In this document: positions 56,958 through 64,000 of the stretch, in pieces
How positions within the stretch are numbered: position 1 is the stretch's first letter
How the letters are laid out: every line of letters starts with the position of its first letter
DNA from: Acidobacteriota bacterium
Lineage (GTDB): Bacteria; Acidobacteriota; Blastocatellia; Pyrinomonadales; Pyrinomonadaceae
DNA length: 64,000 nt
Assembly (NCBI GenBank): GCA_019639175.1
Contig: JAHBSK010000001.1
Location: 310,001 to 374,000 of the forward strand
Reading direction: 5' to 3'
The notes under the pieces: model-generated
Database searches by the model: none
Seen by the model: only the letters and a program-made list of their open reading frames with translations
What the model was told of the DNA's origin: nothing
Position numbers and translations under genes: made by a program

Positions 56958-57225
56958 TTTTTCTCAGTTCCTCATATGCTCCGAGATTTCTTTTCAATAC
57001 AGCTTTTGCCGCCTGACGGAGTTTTTTTGATGGCGGACGTATGTATTGCGCTTGGATGCCGTTATCTTTTAAGGTAAGACAAACGAGCGTCCCTTTTGCA
57101 AAGCCTTCTGTTTTGCAGACATCTTCCGGCACTTCCAAAACCCATGTATTTTTAACGACGCTGACGGTCTTGATCCCGGGATCGTGGATGTTTGCCTTAT
57201 TTTTGCTGTCTGTTTTGATGGCCAT
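56947..57225 (-). CDS. AbrB/SpoVT-like antitoxin
   Basis: 92 residues. The centre GIKTVSVVKNTWVLEVPEDVCKTEGFAKGTLVCLTLKDNG has the swapped-hairpin pattern of AbrB/MazE-type DNA-binding domains; the tail RPPSKKLRQAAKAVLKRNLGAYEELRKIDD is a basic-to-acidic helix that may bind the toxin. It is paired with a Doc-type toxin, usually matched with Phd, so the pairing is noteworthy. A strong site CACGGAGGTTATAATT precedes the ATG. It starts 18 bases after the glpX stop codon, so it may be read through from glpX. Confidence 0.75.
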   Translation of the reverse strand: MAIKTDSKNKANIHDPGIKTVSVVKNTWVLEVPEDVCKTEGFAKGTLVCLTLKDNGIQAQYIRPPSKKLRQAAKAVLKRNLGAYEELRKIDD

Positions 57226-57243
57226 AATTATAACCTCCGTGAT

Positions 57244-58287
57244 CTAAAATCTTATCACAGCGTCTGGCCCGCCTTCGACGTGGACAGTGTCAACAAAGCG
57301 TATGCTCTTGCTGTCGGTCGTCATCACGACGGAGTGCGTCCGCTTGCCCTCGCCAAAGAATCTGACGCCGCGCAGTAGCGAACCGTCCGTGACGCCGGTT
57401 GCCGCAAAGATGATCTTTTTGCCCGGAGCAAGGTCGTTCGTGTCATAGACCTTGTACGGATCGGAAATGCCCATGCTCTTGATGCGTTCCACTACGGCTT
57501 CGACCGGCGGAACCTTTGAAGCATCAACACCGAGGCGTTCGGGGTCAAAGACCAGTTTTGCCTGTATCTCGCCGTTGAGGCATTTCATCGCGGCAGCGGT
57601 TATCACGCCCTCAGGCGCTCCGCCAATGCCCATCAGGGCGTGGATATTCGTTCCCGCAACAGCGGCTGAAATTCCTGCGGACAGATCGCCGTCCGAAATT
57701 AGCCTGATCCTTGCTCCGGCGGAGCGAACGTCATCCACAAGTTTTTTGTGACGCGGACGGTCAAGGCAGATAACGGTCAGATCGTCAACGTCGCGGCCAA
57801 GCCTTCGGGCGATGTGCTTAAGGTTGTCTTCGACCGGAGCATCTATATCGACCGCACCGCGACAGGACGGTCCGACGACGATCTTGTCCATGTAAATATC
57901 CGGCGCGTTCAGTAGCCCGCCGCGTTCGGCTGCCGCAAGCACGGCAATGGCGTTGTTGGCGCCGAGGGCGCACAGGTTTGTCCCTTCGAGCGGATCGACA
58001 GCGATGTCAACCTCGGGGAAACCGGCCCTGATATCTGCCGGAAAAACGCCGCCGCCGACCTCTTCGCCGATATAAAGCATCGGTGCCTCGTCACGCTCGC
58101 CCTCGCCTATCACAATGCGTCCGCGCATCTGGACGGTGTCCATAACCTCACGCATCGCCTCGACCGCGACGTGATCGGAATGCTTGCGGTCGCCCTGTCC
58201 CATTGTTTTAGCGGATTCAATGGCCGCTGCTTCGGTAACTCTCAGGAAATCAAGCGATAATTCTCGCTCCACTTTGATGTTGGTCAT
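57244..58287 (-). CDS. glpX: Class II fructose-1,6-bisphosphatase
   Basis: Hydrolyses fructose 1,6-bisphosphate in gluconeogenesis. 347 residues. Motifs: the opening [30 protein letters not shown], the metal site [77 protein letters not shown]. All are the GlpX/FbpII blocks. The gene is on the same strand as ppsA; with it, gluconeogenic steps are close together. A TA module is inserted right after its stop. Confidence 0.96.
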   Translation of the reverse strand: MTNIKVERELSLDFLRVTEAAAIESAKTMGQGDRKHSDHVAVEAMREVMDTVQMRGRIVIGEGERDEAPMLYIGEEVGGGVFPADIRAGFPEVDIAVDPLEGTNLCALGANNAIAVLAAAERGGLLNAPDIYMDKIVVGPSCRGAVDIDAPVEDNLKHIARRLGRDVDDLTVICLDRPRHKKLVDDVRSAGARIRLISDGDLSAGISAAVAGTNIHALMGIGGAPEGVITAAAMKCLNGEIQAKLVFDPERLGVDASKVPPVEAVVERIKSMGISDPYKVYDTNDLAPGKKIIFAATGVTDGSLLRGVRFFGEGKRTHSVVMTTDSKSIRFVDTVHVEGGPDAVIRF

Positions 58288-58451
58288 CCGGTACTCCGTA
58301 AATTTTATCTAAAAATGTCGAACTGAAGACTTTGTCTAACGCATTCTACCATTTGTCCATTTGTTTCGCGACAGTTGACAACCTCACCTCACAATATTAC
58401 GTTTTAATTTTAGCCTGGCATATAAGTGTCGGGCTTGGAGAATGTTGCCCA

Positions 58452-58748
58452 ATGACCTATATAGTTGCCGAACCTTGTGTTGAATGTAAGTACACTGACT
58501 GTGCCGCCGTCTGTCCTGTTGAGGCGTTTCATGAGCTTCCTGACAAGCTTTTGATCAACCCCGATACGTGCATAGACTGTGACGCCTGTTTGCCGGAATG
58601 CCCGGTTGAGGCCATATTTTCGGATATGTCCATTCCTGAGGAATATCTGAATTGGCTTGAAATAAACAAGGATGCGGAAAATTATCCTATCATCAGCACA
58701 AAGATGCCGGCGCTTTTCGGGCCGGGTTGTAAAGGCCAGCCCGAATAA
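58452..58748 (+). CDS. fdxA: Seven-iron ferredoxin (FdxA-like)
   Basis: 98 residues from the ATG at 58452 (MTYIVAEPC), which gives the standard FdxA N-terminus; the longer frame is unsupported. Cysteines: Cys9, Cys12, Cys16, Cys20 in CVECKYTDCAAVCP and Cys39, Cys42, Cys45, Cys49 in CIDCDACLPECP, in the Azotobacter-type [3Fe-4S][4Fe-4S] arrangement. It carries low-potential electrons to an unknown partner. A TTGACA at 58375 could be its -35, with a poor -10. Two hairpins follow the stop. Confidence 0.9.
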   Translation: MTYIVAEPCVECKYTDCAAVCPVEAFHELPDKLLINPDTCIDCDACLPECPVEAIFSDMSIPEEYLNWLEINKDAENYPIISTKMPALFGPGCKGQPE

Positions 58749-58786
58749 GCTGAAACATTTGCTGTACACATCTTCTTGAAATGCCT

Positions 58787-58810
58787 AAAAAGTTGGTATT
58801 ACCAACTTTT
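58787..58810. terminator. Palindromic terminator after fdxA
   Basis: AAAAGTTGGT (58788-58797) and ACCAACTTTT (58801-58810) are perfect reverse complements around ATT. With A and T tracts, it works in both directions, ending the TonB receptor and fdxA messages. Confidence 0.75.
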
Positions 58811-58821
58811 GCAGGATATTG

Positions 58822-58850
58822 GAAGCGGTCATTTTGGCCGCTTTTTTATT
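58822..58850 (+). terminator. Second terminator after fdxA
   Basis: AAGCGGTC with GGCCGCTT around ATTTT, then TTTTTATTTTTT. It overlaps the last codons of the convergent TonB receptor gene. Confidence 0.7.
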
Positions 58851-61140
58851 TTTTCCTGTCAAATCTGTAGCCTAAACGGAAGTTGATCGGCGAACTTACT
58901 GTCCTGATCGGTGTTCGCCCGACCGAATAGCGGGAGTTAAAAACGTTCTCGACCGCAATAAACATCCGGCCCGAATCTCCCATCTTTCTTCCTATCATGA
59001 TGTCCGCCTGTCCGTAAGGTTCCAGCCGAAAGGCATTGAGGTCATCGTCAAACTGTTCGCTCGACAGCCTTATCTGACCGGCGACGTTCCAGCGTCCGGC
59101 GTGATAGCTTATCTGCATCGTTGCCTGATGCCTCGCCACCTGCGGTATCATTTTTCCCACCAATTCTGTGTTTGACGGGAAACTTTTCAGGGACGGATCG
59201 GCGAACAGATAACCGAAATTGAACGAAAGCGGCCCCAAACGTGTTTCCAGGTCAGCTTCTATGCCTTTCGTTCTCGTTCTTCCGGCATTTTGTCTTTGAC
59301 GGACTATCAATGCCGGGGCGGATGAGATCGTCACGTTTGAAACGGCTCCGTCTATTTCGGTCAGATAGCCGTTAACGCGCAGAAAATATCTGCTTCCGGC
59401 AAAACTTATGCCGGTCTCGATATTGTTCGCACGCTCCGCCCTAAGGTTTTCGTTTGCATTTGTAACCACATTCCCGACGCGAAAACCACGATAAAGTTCA
59501 TTAAGCGTCGGAGCGCGAAAACTCCTTGAAGCCGAGCCATAGACCGAAACAGTATCATTCACACGAAACAGGAGAGATATTTGCGGACTGGTCATTGATT
59601 CGATCCTGTCGGGATAGTGCGTAACGCTGATCGCGGCCTCATTGATCGGGCGCGTTGCCGAAAGCCCGCGATGGTTATTCCATCGGTCATAACGCACCGA
59701 ACCGGTTATCACAACACGCTTTCCCACAAATGCCTGATCCTTAACAAAAAATCCGAAAGAAGCTTCCCGGCCGCCAGAACCGAAAAGGCCGCTAGGGTTG
59801 CCGGCGGAAAAGCCGATCTCGTCGCTGGCCCCTCTGATGTTTCGGCCTTCCGCTCCGGCCAGCAATGTGTGGTTCGTAAAAGCGGCCGAGGCCCCGACCG
59901 AAAAGCCCAGCGTCTGCGCGGGCGAACGCTGCAGCCTTGTCAGCGTTTCCGCTGTTCGAGAGGCATTGACCGAGGTGAACACCTGATCATATACCTGCGA
60001 CCCGCCGTGGATGCTCCAGTTCACGGACAGTTGAGGTGAGTTTCCCTGTTTTATTGCGGGAGAAAAGCTGCCGCCGACGATCAGTTGACGCGAATGTGTA
60101 TCGTTGGTTTGCAGAGGCGTTCCATTTTTTCGCGATTCGGCAAAATACGACGGCCGCGCAAAGAAATGAGCGGTATTGCCAACGCGGCCTGTGATTCGCG
60201 ACGAAAATGAGAATGCCCTGACACCTGCGTGAGTGTCCATCTCTCCTCTTTCCGTCTTATCGACCGGAATATGTCCTTTGGTGCGGAAGGCATAGGCGGA
60301 CGCATCCGCCGTCCATTGCCCGAACGCCCTGCCGGTATAGACCGAGCTTGAAAGCGTCCGTTCACTGCCGCCGAAAACCTCGGCGGAAAATATATGTTTG
60401 CGTTCCACCGAGCGCGGGACTATCTGTACCGCACCGCCGAGGGACGAATTTCCGTACAGGCTCGAAGCTCCGCCGCGAAGCACTTCGACGCGTTCGACCG
60501 CGATCGGCGGTATCCGGTTCCATTGCACCCAGCCGCCAAAAGGGTCGTTCAGCATCACTCCGTCAAAGATGACCGCGGTGCGGCTGGCCCCGCTCCCGCC
60601 GAGGCCTCTCAATGAAACTCCCTGCGTGGTCGGGTTCGCAGTGCGGCTGCCGGAGCGCCGAAAGATCGAAAATCCGGCGATCTGACGAAGAGCGTCGTCC
60701 AGCGTTGGAGCGGCGGATGATGTTATGTCACTACGAGTTATGACGGCGATGCTTTCAGGTGTGTCCCCCGCTCTGTTCTCTATGCGTCCGACGATGATCG
60801 CTGGATGTGCTATATCGAATGTGCCTACTTTCAGCGTAACGCTTATCGGGGAAATTGTTTCGGGCCTGCTGAAAGCTCGTCGAAAAGGAGCGAAGCCCTC
60901 GGCTCTGACCTCAAGCACGAACGGGTATTCGTCTGTTTCGGGACAAACGAAAAGCTCTTCCGCGAGATCACATTCAAGGGCGGGTCCGTTCGGAATAACG
61001 ATACGAACTGTTGCATTATGTATCCGCGAACCTGCCTCATCGTTGACGATCACGTTGATCCCGCGCGTCTGCGCAAACATTCCCTCTGCGGAAAAAAGGG
61101 CGGCAAAGATCAGCAAAATTGTTCGGGCGGTTACGGCCAT
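58846..61140 (-). CDS. TonB-dependent outer-membrane receptor
   Basis: 764 residues. Signal peptide (TILLIFAALFSAEGMFAQ). An N-terminal carboxypeptidase-regulatory-like beta module (about 25-105) is followed by the plug (about 120-240: DALRQIAGFSIFRR, SLRGLGGSGASRTAVIFDGV, GGASSLYGNSSLGGAVQIV) and a 22-stranded barrel to the C-terminus, ending with INFRLGYRF and an Arg/Lys tail. It imports an unidentified siderophore, vitamin or sugar with TonB energy. The TonB box is not clearly readable. No TonB/ExbB genes or cobalamin riboswitch are near. Terminators overlap its 3' end. Confidence 0.93.
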   Translation of the reverse strand: MAVTARTILLIFAALFSAEGMFAQTRGINVIVNDEAGSRIHNATVRIVIPNGPALECDLAEELFVCPETDEYPFVLEVRAEGFAPFRRAFSRPETISPISVTLKVGTFDIAHPAIIVGRIENRAGDTPESIAVITRSDITSSAAPTLDDALRQIAGFSIFRRSGSRTANPTTQGVSLRGLGGSGASRTAVIFDGVMLNDPFGGWVQWNRIPPIAVERVEVLRGGASSLYGNSSLGGAVQIVPRSVERKHIFSAEVFGGSERTLSSSVYTGRAFGQWTADASAYAFRTKGHIPVDKTERGEMDTHAGVRAFSFSSRITGRVGNTAHFFARPSYFAESRKNGTPLQTNDTHSRQLIVGGSFSPAIKQGNSPQLSVNWSIHGGSQVYDQVFTSVNASRTAETLTRLQRSPAQTLGFSVGASAAFTNHTLLAGAEGRNIRGASDEIGFSAGNPSGLFGSGGREASFGFFVKDQAFVGKRVVITGSVRYDRWNNHRGLSATRPINEAAISVTHYPDRIESMTSPQISLLFRVNDTVSVYGSASRSFRAPTLNELYRGFRVGNVVTNANENLRAERANNIETGISFAGSRYFLRVNGYLTEIDGAVSNVTISSAPALIVRQRQNAGRTRTKGIEADLETRLGPLSFNFGYLFADPSLKSFPSNTELVGKMIPQVARHQATMQISYHAGRWNVAGQIRLSSEQFDDDLNAFRLEPYGQADIMIGRKMGDSGRMFIAVENVFNSRYSVGRTPIRTVSSPINFRLGYRFDRKK

Positions 61141-61274
61141 GGCAACGTGTCAGTGCAGAATAAGGGTAACATCCGGCTTAACATCTTCAGAATGAACGCC
61201 ATCCGGTTTTGGCAAAAACTGCATACGGGACTAAGATAAGATGAAGAGATCTATTTTTCGGAGCCAATTTTTTT

Positions 61275-61484
61275 ATGATCGACGCCATTGACCCCAAGGT
61301 CACTGAAAAACCAATGGTGCGCTGTGCCGAATGCGACCGCGAGGTAAGGCACTACAATACTTTCTTTTCTCCGACCAATGAGAAACGCAATGTGTGCTGG
61401 GAATGCCTTGCCCGTGACGAGAAGGGATTTTTTGCCAAACGGGACTTTCGGCGAGGTTCGCGGTTCGGGGTCATTCCCCGATAA
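61275..61484 (+). CDS. Small zinc-ribbon protein
   Basis: 69 residues. Two Cys pairs (Cys17-x-x-Cys20 in RCAECD and Cys41-x-x-Cys44 in VCWECL) with a 20-residue spacing form a zinc ribbon; the C-terminus is basic and Phe-rich (FFAKRDFRRGSRFG). It is 57 bases before def, on the same strand. Possibly a ribosome- or RNA-associated protein. No known family is recognised, so the function is open. Confidence 0.65.
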   Translation: MIDAIDPKVTEKPMVRCAECDREVRHYNTFFSPTNEKRNVCWECLARDEKGFFAKRDFRRGSRFGVIPR

Positions 61485-61541
61485 TATGTTCCCGGCTGCC
61501 CTGATAGAGGGAAGCGGGCCGGTTTAGCCTGTCTGAAACTG

Positions 61542-62033
61542 ATGGCGATCAGAAAGATAACCGAATATCCCGAAGCCGTTCTTGCGGCGGCCGGCAAGCC
61601 TGTCGAGGCGTTTGACGACGAGCTGAAAGCGCTCTGCGAGGATATGTTCGAGACGATGTATGATGCCGAAGGTGTCGGCCTGGCGGCTCCGCAGATCGGT
61701 TTGAACCTGCGGTTGTTCGTAATGGATTGTGACGGAGTCAAGCTCGTAGCGGCAAACCCTGAGATAATCCTGACTGAGGGCGAACAGAGCGGACAGGAAG
61801 GCTGCCTATCGGTCGGTAAGGTTCCGGCCGTAGTAACTCGCCCCATGAAGGCGCGGCTCAAGGCCCAGGACGAGAACGGCGAGTGGTTCGAGACGGAAGC
61901 CGAAGGCTATGCTGCCAGGGCATTTATGCATGAGACAGATCATTGCAACGGAAAACTGTTTATTGACCATCTACCTAAAATGAGGCGTGACATGGTCGTC
62001 AAACGCTTTCAAAAGGAGAAACGATGGAAATGA
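61542..62033 (+). CDS. def: Peptide deformylase
   Basis: Removes the formyl group from the N-terminal methionine of new proteins. 163 residues. The three metal motifs are complete: GVGLAAPQIG, EGCLSV (zinc or iron Cys) and HETDHCNGKLF (HExxH). The start ATG gives AIRKITEYPEAVL. There is no fmt (formyltransferase) gene beside it, unlike many bacteria. Its last codons are close to the promoter region of the secreted protein at 62129. Confidence 0.96.
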   Translation: MAIRKITEYPEAVLAAAGKPVEAFDDELKALCEDMFETMYDAEGVGLAAPQIGLNLRLFVMDCDGVKLVAANPEIILTEGEQSGQEGCLSVGKVPAVVTRPMKARLKAQDENGEWFETEAEGYAARAFMHETDHCNGKLFIDHLPKMRRDMVVKRFQKEKRWK

Positions 62034-62128
62034 CCTTCAGCTTTACAGAAGACACGAAAAGAGGATGATCGACACCCGATCGTTCCAATTTGCATTAACA
62101 GAACCTTATAAACAAAAGGAGATCACCA

Positions 62129-63265
62129 ATGAAAATATTAGCAAGTTTGCTTTTTGTCGTCGGACTGTTCGCCTTCAGCGCGCAGACGGCTCAGGCCCAG
62201 TGTGATACCAATTCGATGACACCGATAAGGTGCGGCTACTATAATCAGGGCTATCAGGACGGTGCCAATGACGCCAGCGAGGGAAGAAGCCGAAACTATA
62301 AAAGACACAGCAGCAAGTACACTCGTACGTACGAAAATGACTTTCGTGACGGCTATAATGCCGGATTTGACACAAGGCCTTCGTTTGGCCGATGGACGAC
62401 AGCCCAGCGAACGGCGTACGGGACCGGCTACAACGTCGGCGCCAACGACCGCTTTATGTCGCGCGGCCGGACGCCCGAGGCTCAGCAGGGAAGACAGAAC
62501 GCGGCGGTTCGCCCATATTACGTTCAAGGGTATATGGACGGCTACGAAGGTATTCCGCGCCGATATGATTTTCCGATAGGCCAGTATCCGGGAAATCCCG
62601 GTTATCCCGGCAACCCGGGTTATCCGGGCAATCCCGGATTTCCGGGCGGAACGACCACCGGGACCGCAACGTGGTCAGGACGTGTTGATAAAACTGCAAA
62701 TGTGATTATCAGTGGAAACACCATTCGTGCTGTTGATGTAAGCAATACGGGCCTGACCACGACGCAGCAGTTTGTCAACGGCACGCTTCCGCGGCGGGCG
62801 GCAAACGTGACGGTGCGCAAGGCCGACGGCCGTGGCACGGTACGCGTTCTGGAACAGCCGAACAGCAGAAATAATTTTCAGGCCGTCATCAGGATCGAAG
62901 ATCCGCGTGGCGGGGCCGACAATTATCGCATTGAGGTCAGTTGGCAGGGAAGCACCGCGATAGAGCCGTATCAGCGCGGCAGCGTATCATGGTCCGGCAG
63001 GGTTGACCACAGAGTGTATCTGTATATTTCCGGCAGAGACGTGTTTCCGCAGGTCATAGAAGGAAGCGCGGTGCAAAATGCTCGCTTTAATTTCACCGGC
63101 GCACTGGCACGTCGCCCCGGCAGTGTTACTGTCAGAAAGCGTGACGGACGCGGGGAAGTAAGAGTGTTCCAGCAGCCCTCGGCTTCAAATGATTACATGG
63201 CTGTCATAGAGATCTATGACGACAAAGGCGGTGCCGATAACTATCGGATAGATGTCAGTTGGTAG
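62129..63265 (+). CDS. Secreted protein with collagen-like linker and duplicated C-terminal domain
   Basis: 378 residues. Signal peptide (LLFVVGLFAFSAQTAQAQ) with AGGAGA before the ATG. N-terminal region (20-150) has a pattern YNQGYQDGANDAS / YENDFRDGYNAGFD / YGTGYNVGANDRF / YYVQGYMDGYEG: a four-times repeated GYxxGxxDA-like helix repeat. Then a Pro-Gly linker of three 6-residue units (NPGYPG, DNA repeats of 18 bp at 62594-62647) leads to two copies of a domain of about 95 residues (about 178-275 and 284-378), sharing TWSGRVDKTANVIISG / SWSGRVDHRVYLYISG, VTVRKADGRG / VTVRKRDGRG and GGADNYRIEVSW / GGADNYRIDVSW. Function unknown; probably structural or binding, outside the cell. Confidence 0.82.
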   Translation: MKILASLLFVVGLFAFSAQTAQAQCDTNSMTPIRCGYYNQGYQDGANDASEGRSRNYKRHSSKYTRTYENDFRDGYNAGFDTRPSFGRWTTAQRTAYGTGYNVGANDRFMSRGRTPEAQQGRQNAAVRPYYVQGYMDGYEGIPRRYDFPIGQYPGNPGYPGNPGYPGNPGFPGGTTTGTATWSGRVDKTANVIISGNTIRAVDVSNTGLTTTQQFVNGTLPRRAANVTVRKADGRGTVRVLEQPNSRNNFQAVIRIEDPRGGADNYRIEVSWQGSTAIEPYQRGSVSWSGRVDHRVYLYISGRDVFPQVIEGSAVQNARFNFTGALARRPGSVTVRKRDGRGEVRVFQQPSASNDYMAVIEIYDDKGGADNYRIDVSW

Positions 63266-63291
63266 TTTGGCGTATCCAGGTAACCTGAAGG

Positions 63292-63321
63292 AAAGCGGTC
63301 CTGTCATCGGGCCGCTTTTTA
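63292..63321 (+). terminator. Terminator after the secreted repeat protein gene
   Basis: AAGCGGTCC (63293-63301) with GGGCCGCTT (63309-63317), followed by TTTTATATT. The convergent trmB gene ends inside it. Confidence 0.75.
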
Positions 63322-63942
63322 TATTACGTTCCACATTGCCCGATATACAGGCAGGCCTTTTTCTTCCACGGCGTTCTCGCGTTCTGTCTTCACGGGAAAA
63401 GGATTTTTATCTATTTCAATCTCGTTAAAACGTTCATTTTTTCTAAAAATGTCAAACATCTCTTCGGCAAGAAATTCTATATCCGTTTGAACGAATATGC
63501 GTGCATTTGGTGCTGCAGCGGCAACTAACGCCGCAACCAGTTCGGGTGTGACCATGCGCCGCTTTGAGTGTTTCTTCTTGAACCAGGGGTCGGGAAACTG
63601 GATGGTCACGGTCTGAAGCACTCCGGCGGGTATCTTTTCCAGCAGGCGGCTGAGCCACAACATTGCGTTGCAAAAGGAATAGTGCAGATTACCGAGGCCG
63701 CGTTCCTCAGCCAGCCTGTTCGCTTCTTTGACCAGAGCTTCGCGTATCTCCACACCGATAAAGTTTTGGTTCGGTTCCAACTCTGCCATTTTCAAAAGAA
63801 AACGTCCGCGAGCGCAGCCCAGATCAAGGTGAAGCGGAAGTGTCGGATCGGAAAATATACTGTGCAGATCAAGCGGTTCGGGAGCCTGGCGAAAATAAGG
63901 AGCAAGCGGATTGACGTGCTGATGAACTCGGACTCTGGCCAT
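63319..63942 (-). CDS. trmB: tRNA (guanine-46-N7)-methyltransferase
   Basis: Methylates G46 in the variable loop of tRNA. 207 residues. Rossmann motif LDLGCARGRFLLKMAELEPNQNFIGVEI, the AAEERGLGNLHYSFCNAMLWL block, the catalytic PDPWFKKKHSKRRMV (TrmB signature), and a C-terminal EIDKNPFPVKTERENAVEEKGLPVYRAMW block for the SAM/substrate side. It is complete. It runs convergent to the secreted repeat protein. Confidence 0.96.
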   Translation of the reverse strand: MARVRVHQHVNPLAPYFRQAPEPLDLHSIFSDPTLPLHLDLGCARGRFLLKMAELEPNQNFIGVEIREALVKEANRLAEERGLGNLHYSFCNAMLWLSRLLEKIPAGVLQTVTIQFPDPWFKKKHSKRRMVTPELVAALVAAAAPNARIFVQTDIEFLAEEMFDIFRKNERFNEIEIDKNPFPVKTERENAVEEKGLPVYRAMWNVI

Positions 63943-64000
63943 ATCAAAGGTCTAGTTTATCGCGGTAATGATCAGATAAACACTCAGGAGCGATGCTGCG

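Noticed and set aside
58375..58405. Strong promoter for fdxA at TTGACA
   Set aside because: The -35 is perfect, but no matching -10 lies at 16-18 bases, so it was not listed as a feature.
61141..61274. Cobalamin-type riboswitch before the TonB receptor
   Set aside because: No B12 box or paired elements were seen in the leader.
62594..62647. CRISPR-like direct repeats
   Set aside because: The 18-bp units are contiguous, in frame and encode Asn-Pro-Gly-Tyr-Pro-Gly; no spacers.

Overview
The window looks like a contiguous piece of a diderm bacterial chromosome. It is moderately GC-rich and densely coded on both strands, mostly housekeeping and envelope genes. Lipid A and LPS genes (lpxI, waaA), a TonB-dependent receptor, DUF481 and other beta-barrel proteins and many Sec-exported proteins point to an outer membrane. 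The mix of exported peptidases (M16, M28, S8, tricorn-like S41), LpxI, DUF4126, DUF4349 and many secreted hypotheticals suggests Acidobacteriota, perhaps Blastocatellia. That placement is inference; there is no rRNA in the window. No tRNA, phage, IS element or CRISPR array was found.

Layout. 1-8.5 kb (minus strand): a lipase-like gene running off the edge, a GT21-like glycosyltransferase, waaA, efp, a three-gene exported cluster headed by a dikinase-like ATP-grasp protein, and a beta carbonic anhydrase. 8.6-13.9 kb (minus): DUF4349 lipoprotein, DUF4126 membrane protein, a MazF-type toxin module, and a sigma-54 response regulator with its histidine kinase. 14-20.2 kb (plus): a penicillin-binding protein with lysine/alanine-rich tails, an abundant-looking exported protein, then rnc-lepB-psuG. 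20.2-26.9 kb: ruvC, an unknown gene next to fumarylacetoacetase, a DUF481 protein and purF. 26.9-30.5 kb (minus): PerM-type transporter, lipoprotein and an STT3-like GT-C membrane protein. 30.6-32.9 kb (plus): hydrolase, thioesterase, 2Fe-2S ferredoxin, superoxide dismutase. 33-36.5 kb (minus): a sulfur operon under a SAM-II riboswitch. 36.6-41.8 kb (plus): VapBC, lipA, an M16 peptidase, a RelB/ParE module. 41.8-54 kb: tricorn-like protease, lpxI, M28 peptidase, barrel protein, rsmI, subtilase and DUF2085. 54-64 kb: ppsA, a Doc/AbrB module, glpX, ferredoxin, TonB receptor, def, a secreted repeat protein and trmB.

The most interesting system is at 33068-36470. A near-canonical SAM-II aptamer with a downstream intrinsic terminator precedes a Cys/Met-metabolism PLP enzyme, a JAMM metalloprotease, and a single polypeptide joining a CysO-like sulfur carrier, an E1-like adenylyltransferase and a rhodanese. 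This is the parts list of a protein-thiocarboxylate route to homocysteine or cysteine. The sulfur carrier is fused in cis to its activating enzyme, so its Gly-Gly is internal and the neighbouring JAMM protease may have to release it.

A second theme is a set of six intergenic fold-back elements whose arms are built from imperfect 7-bp words. A third is four different toxin-antitoxin modules in 64 kb, two with promoters that place the transcription start at or next to the antitoxin ATG.
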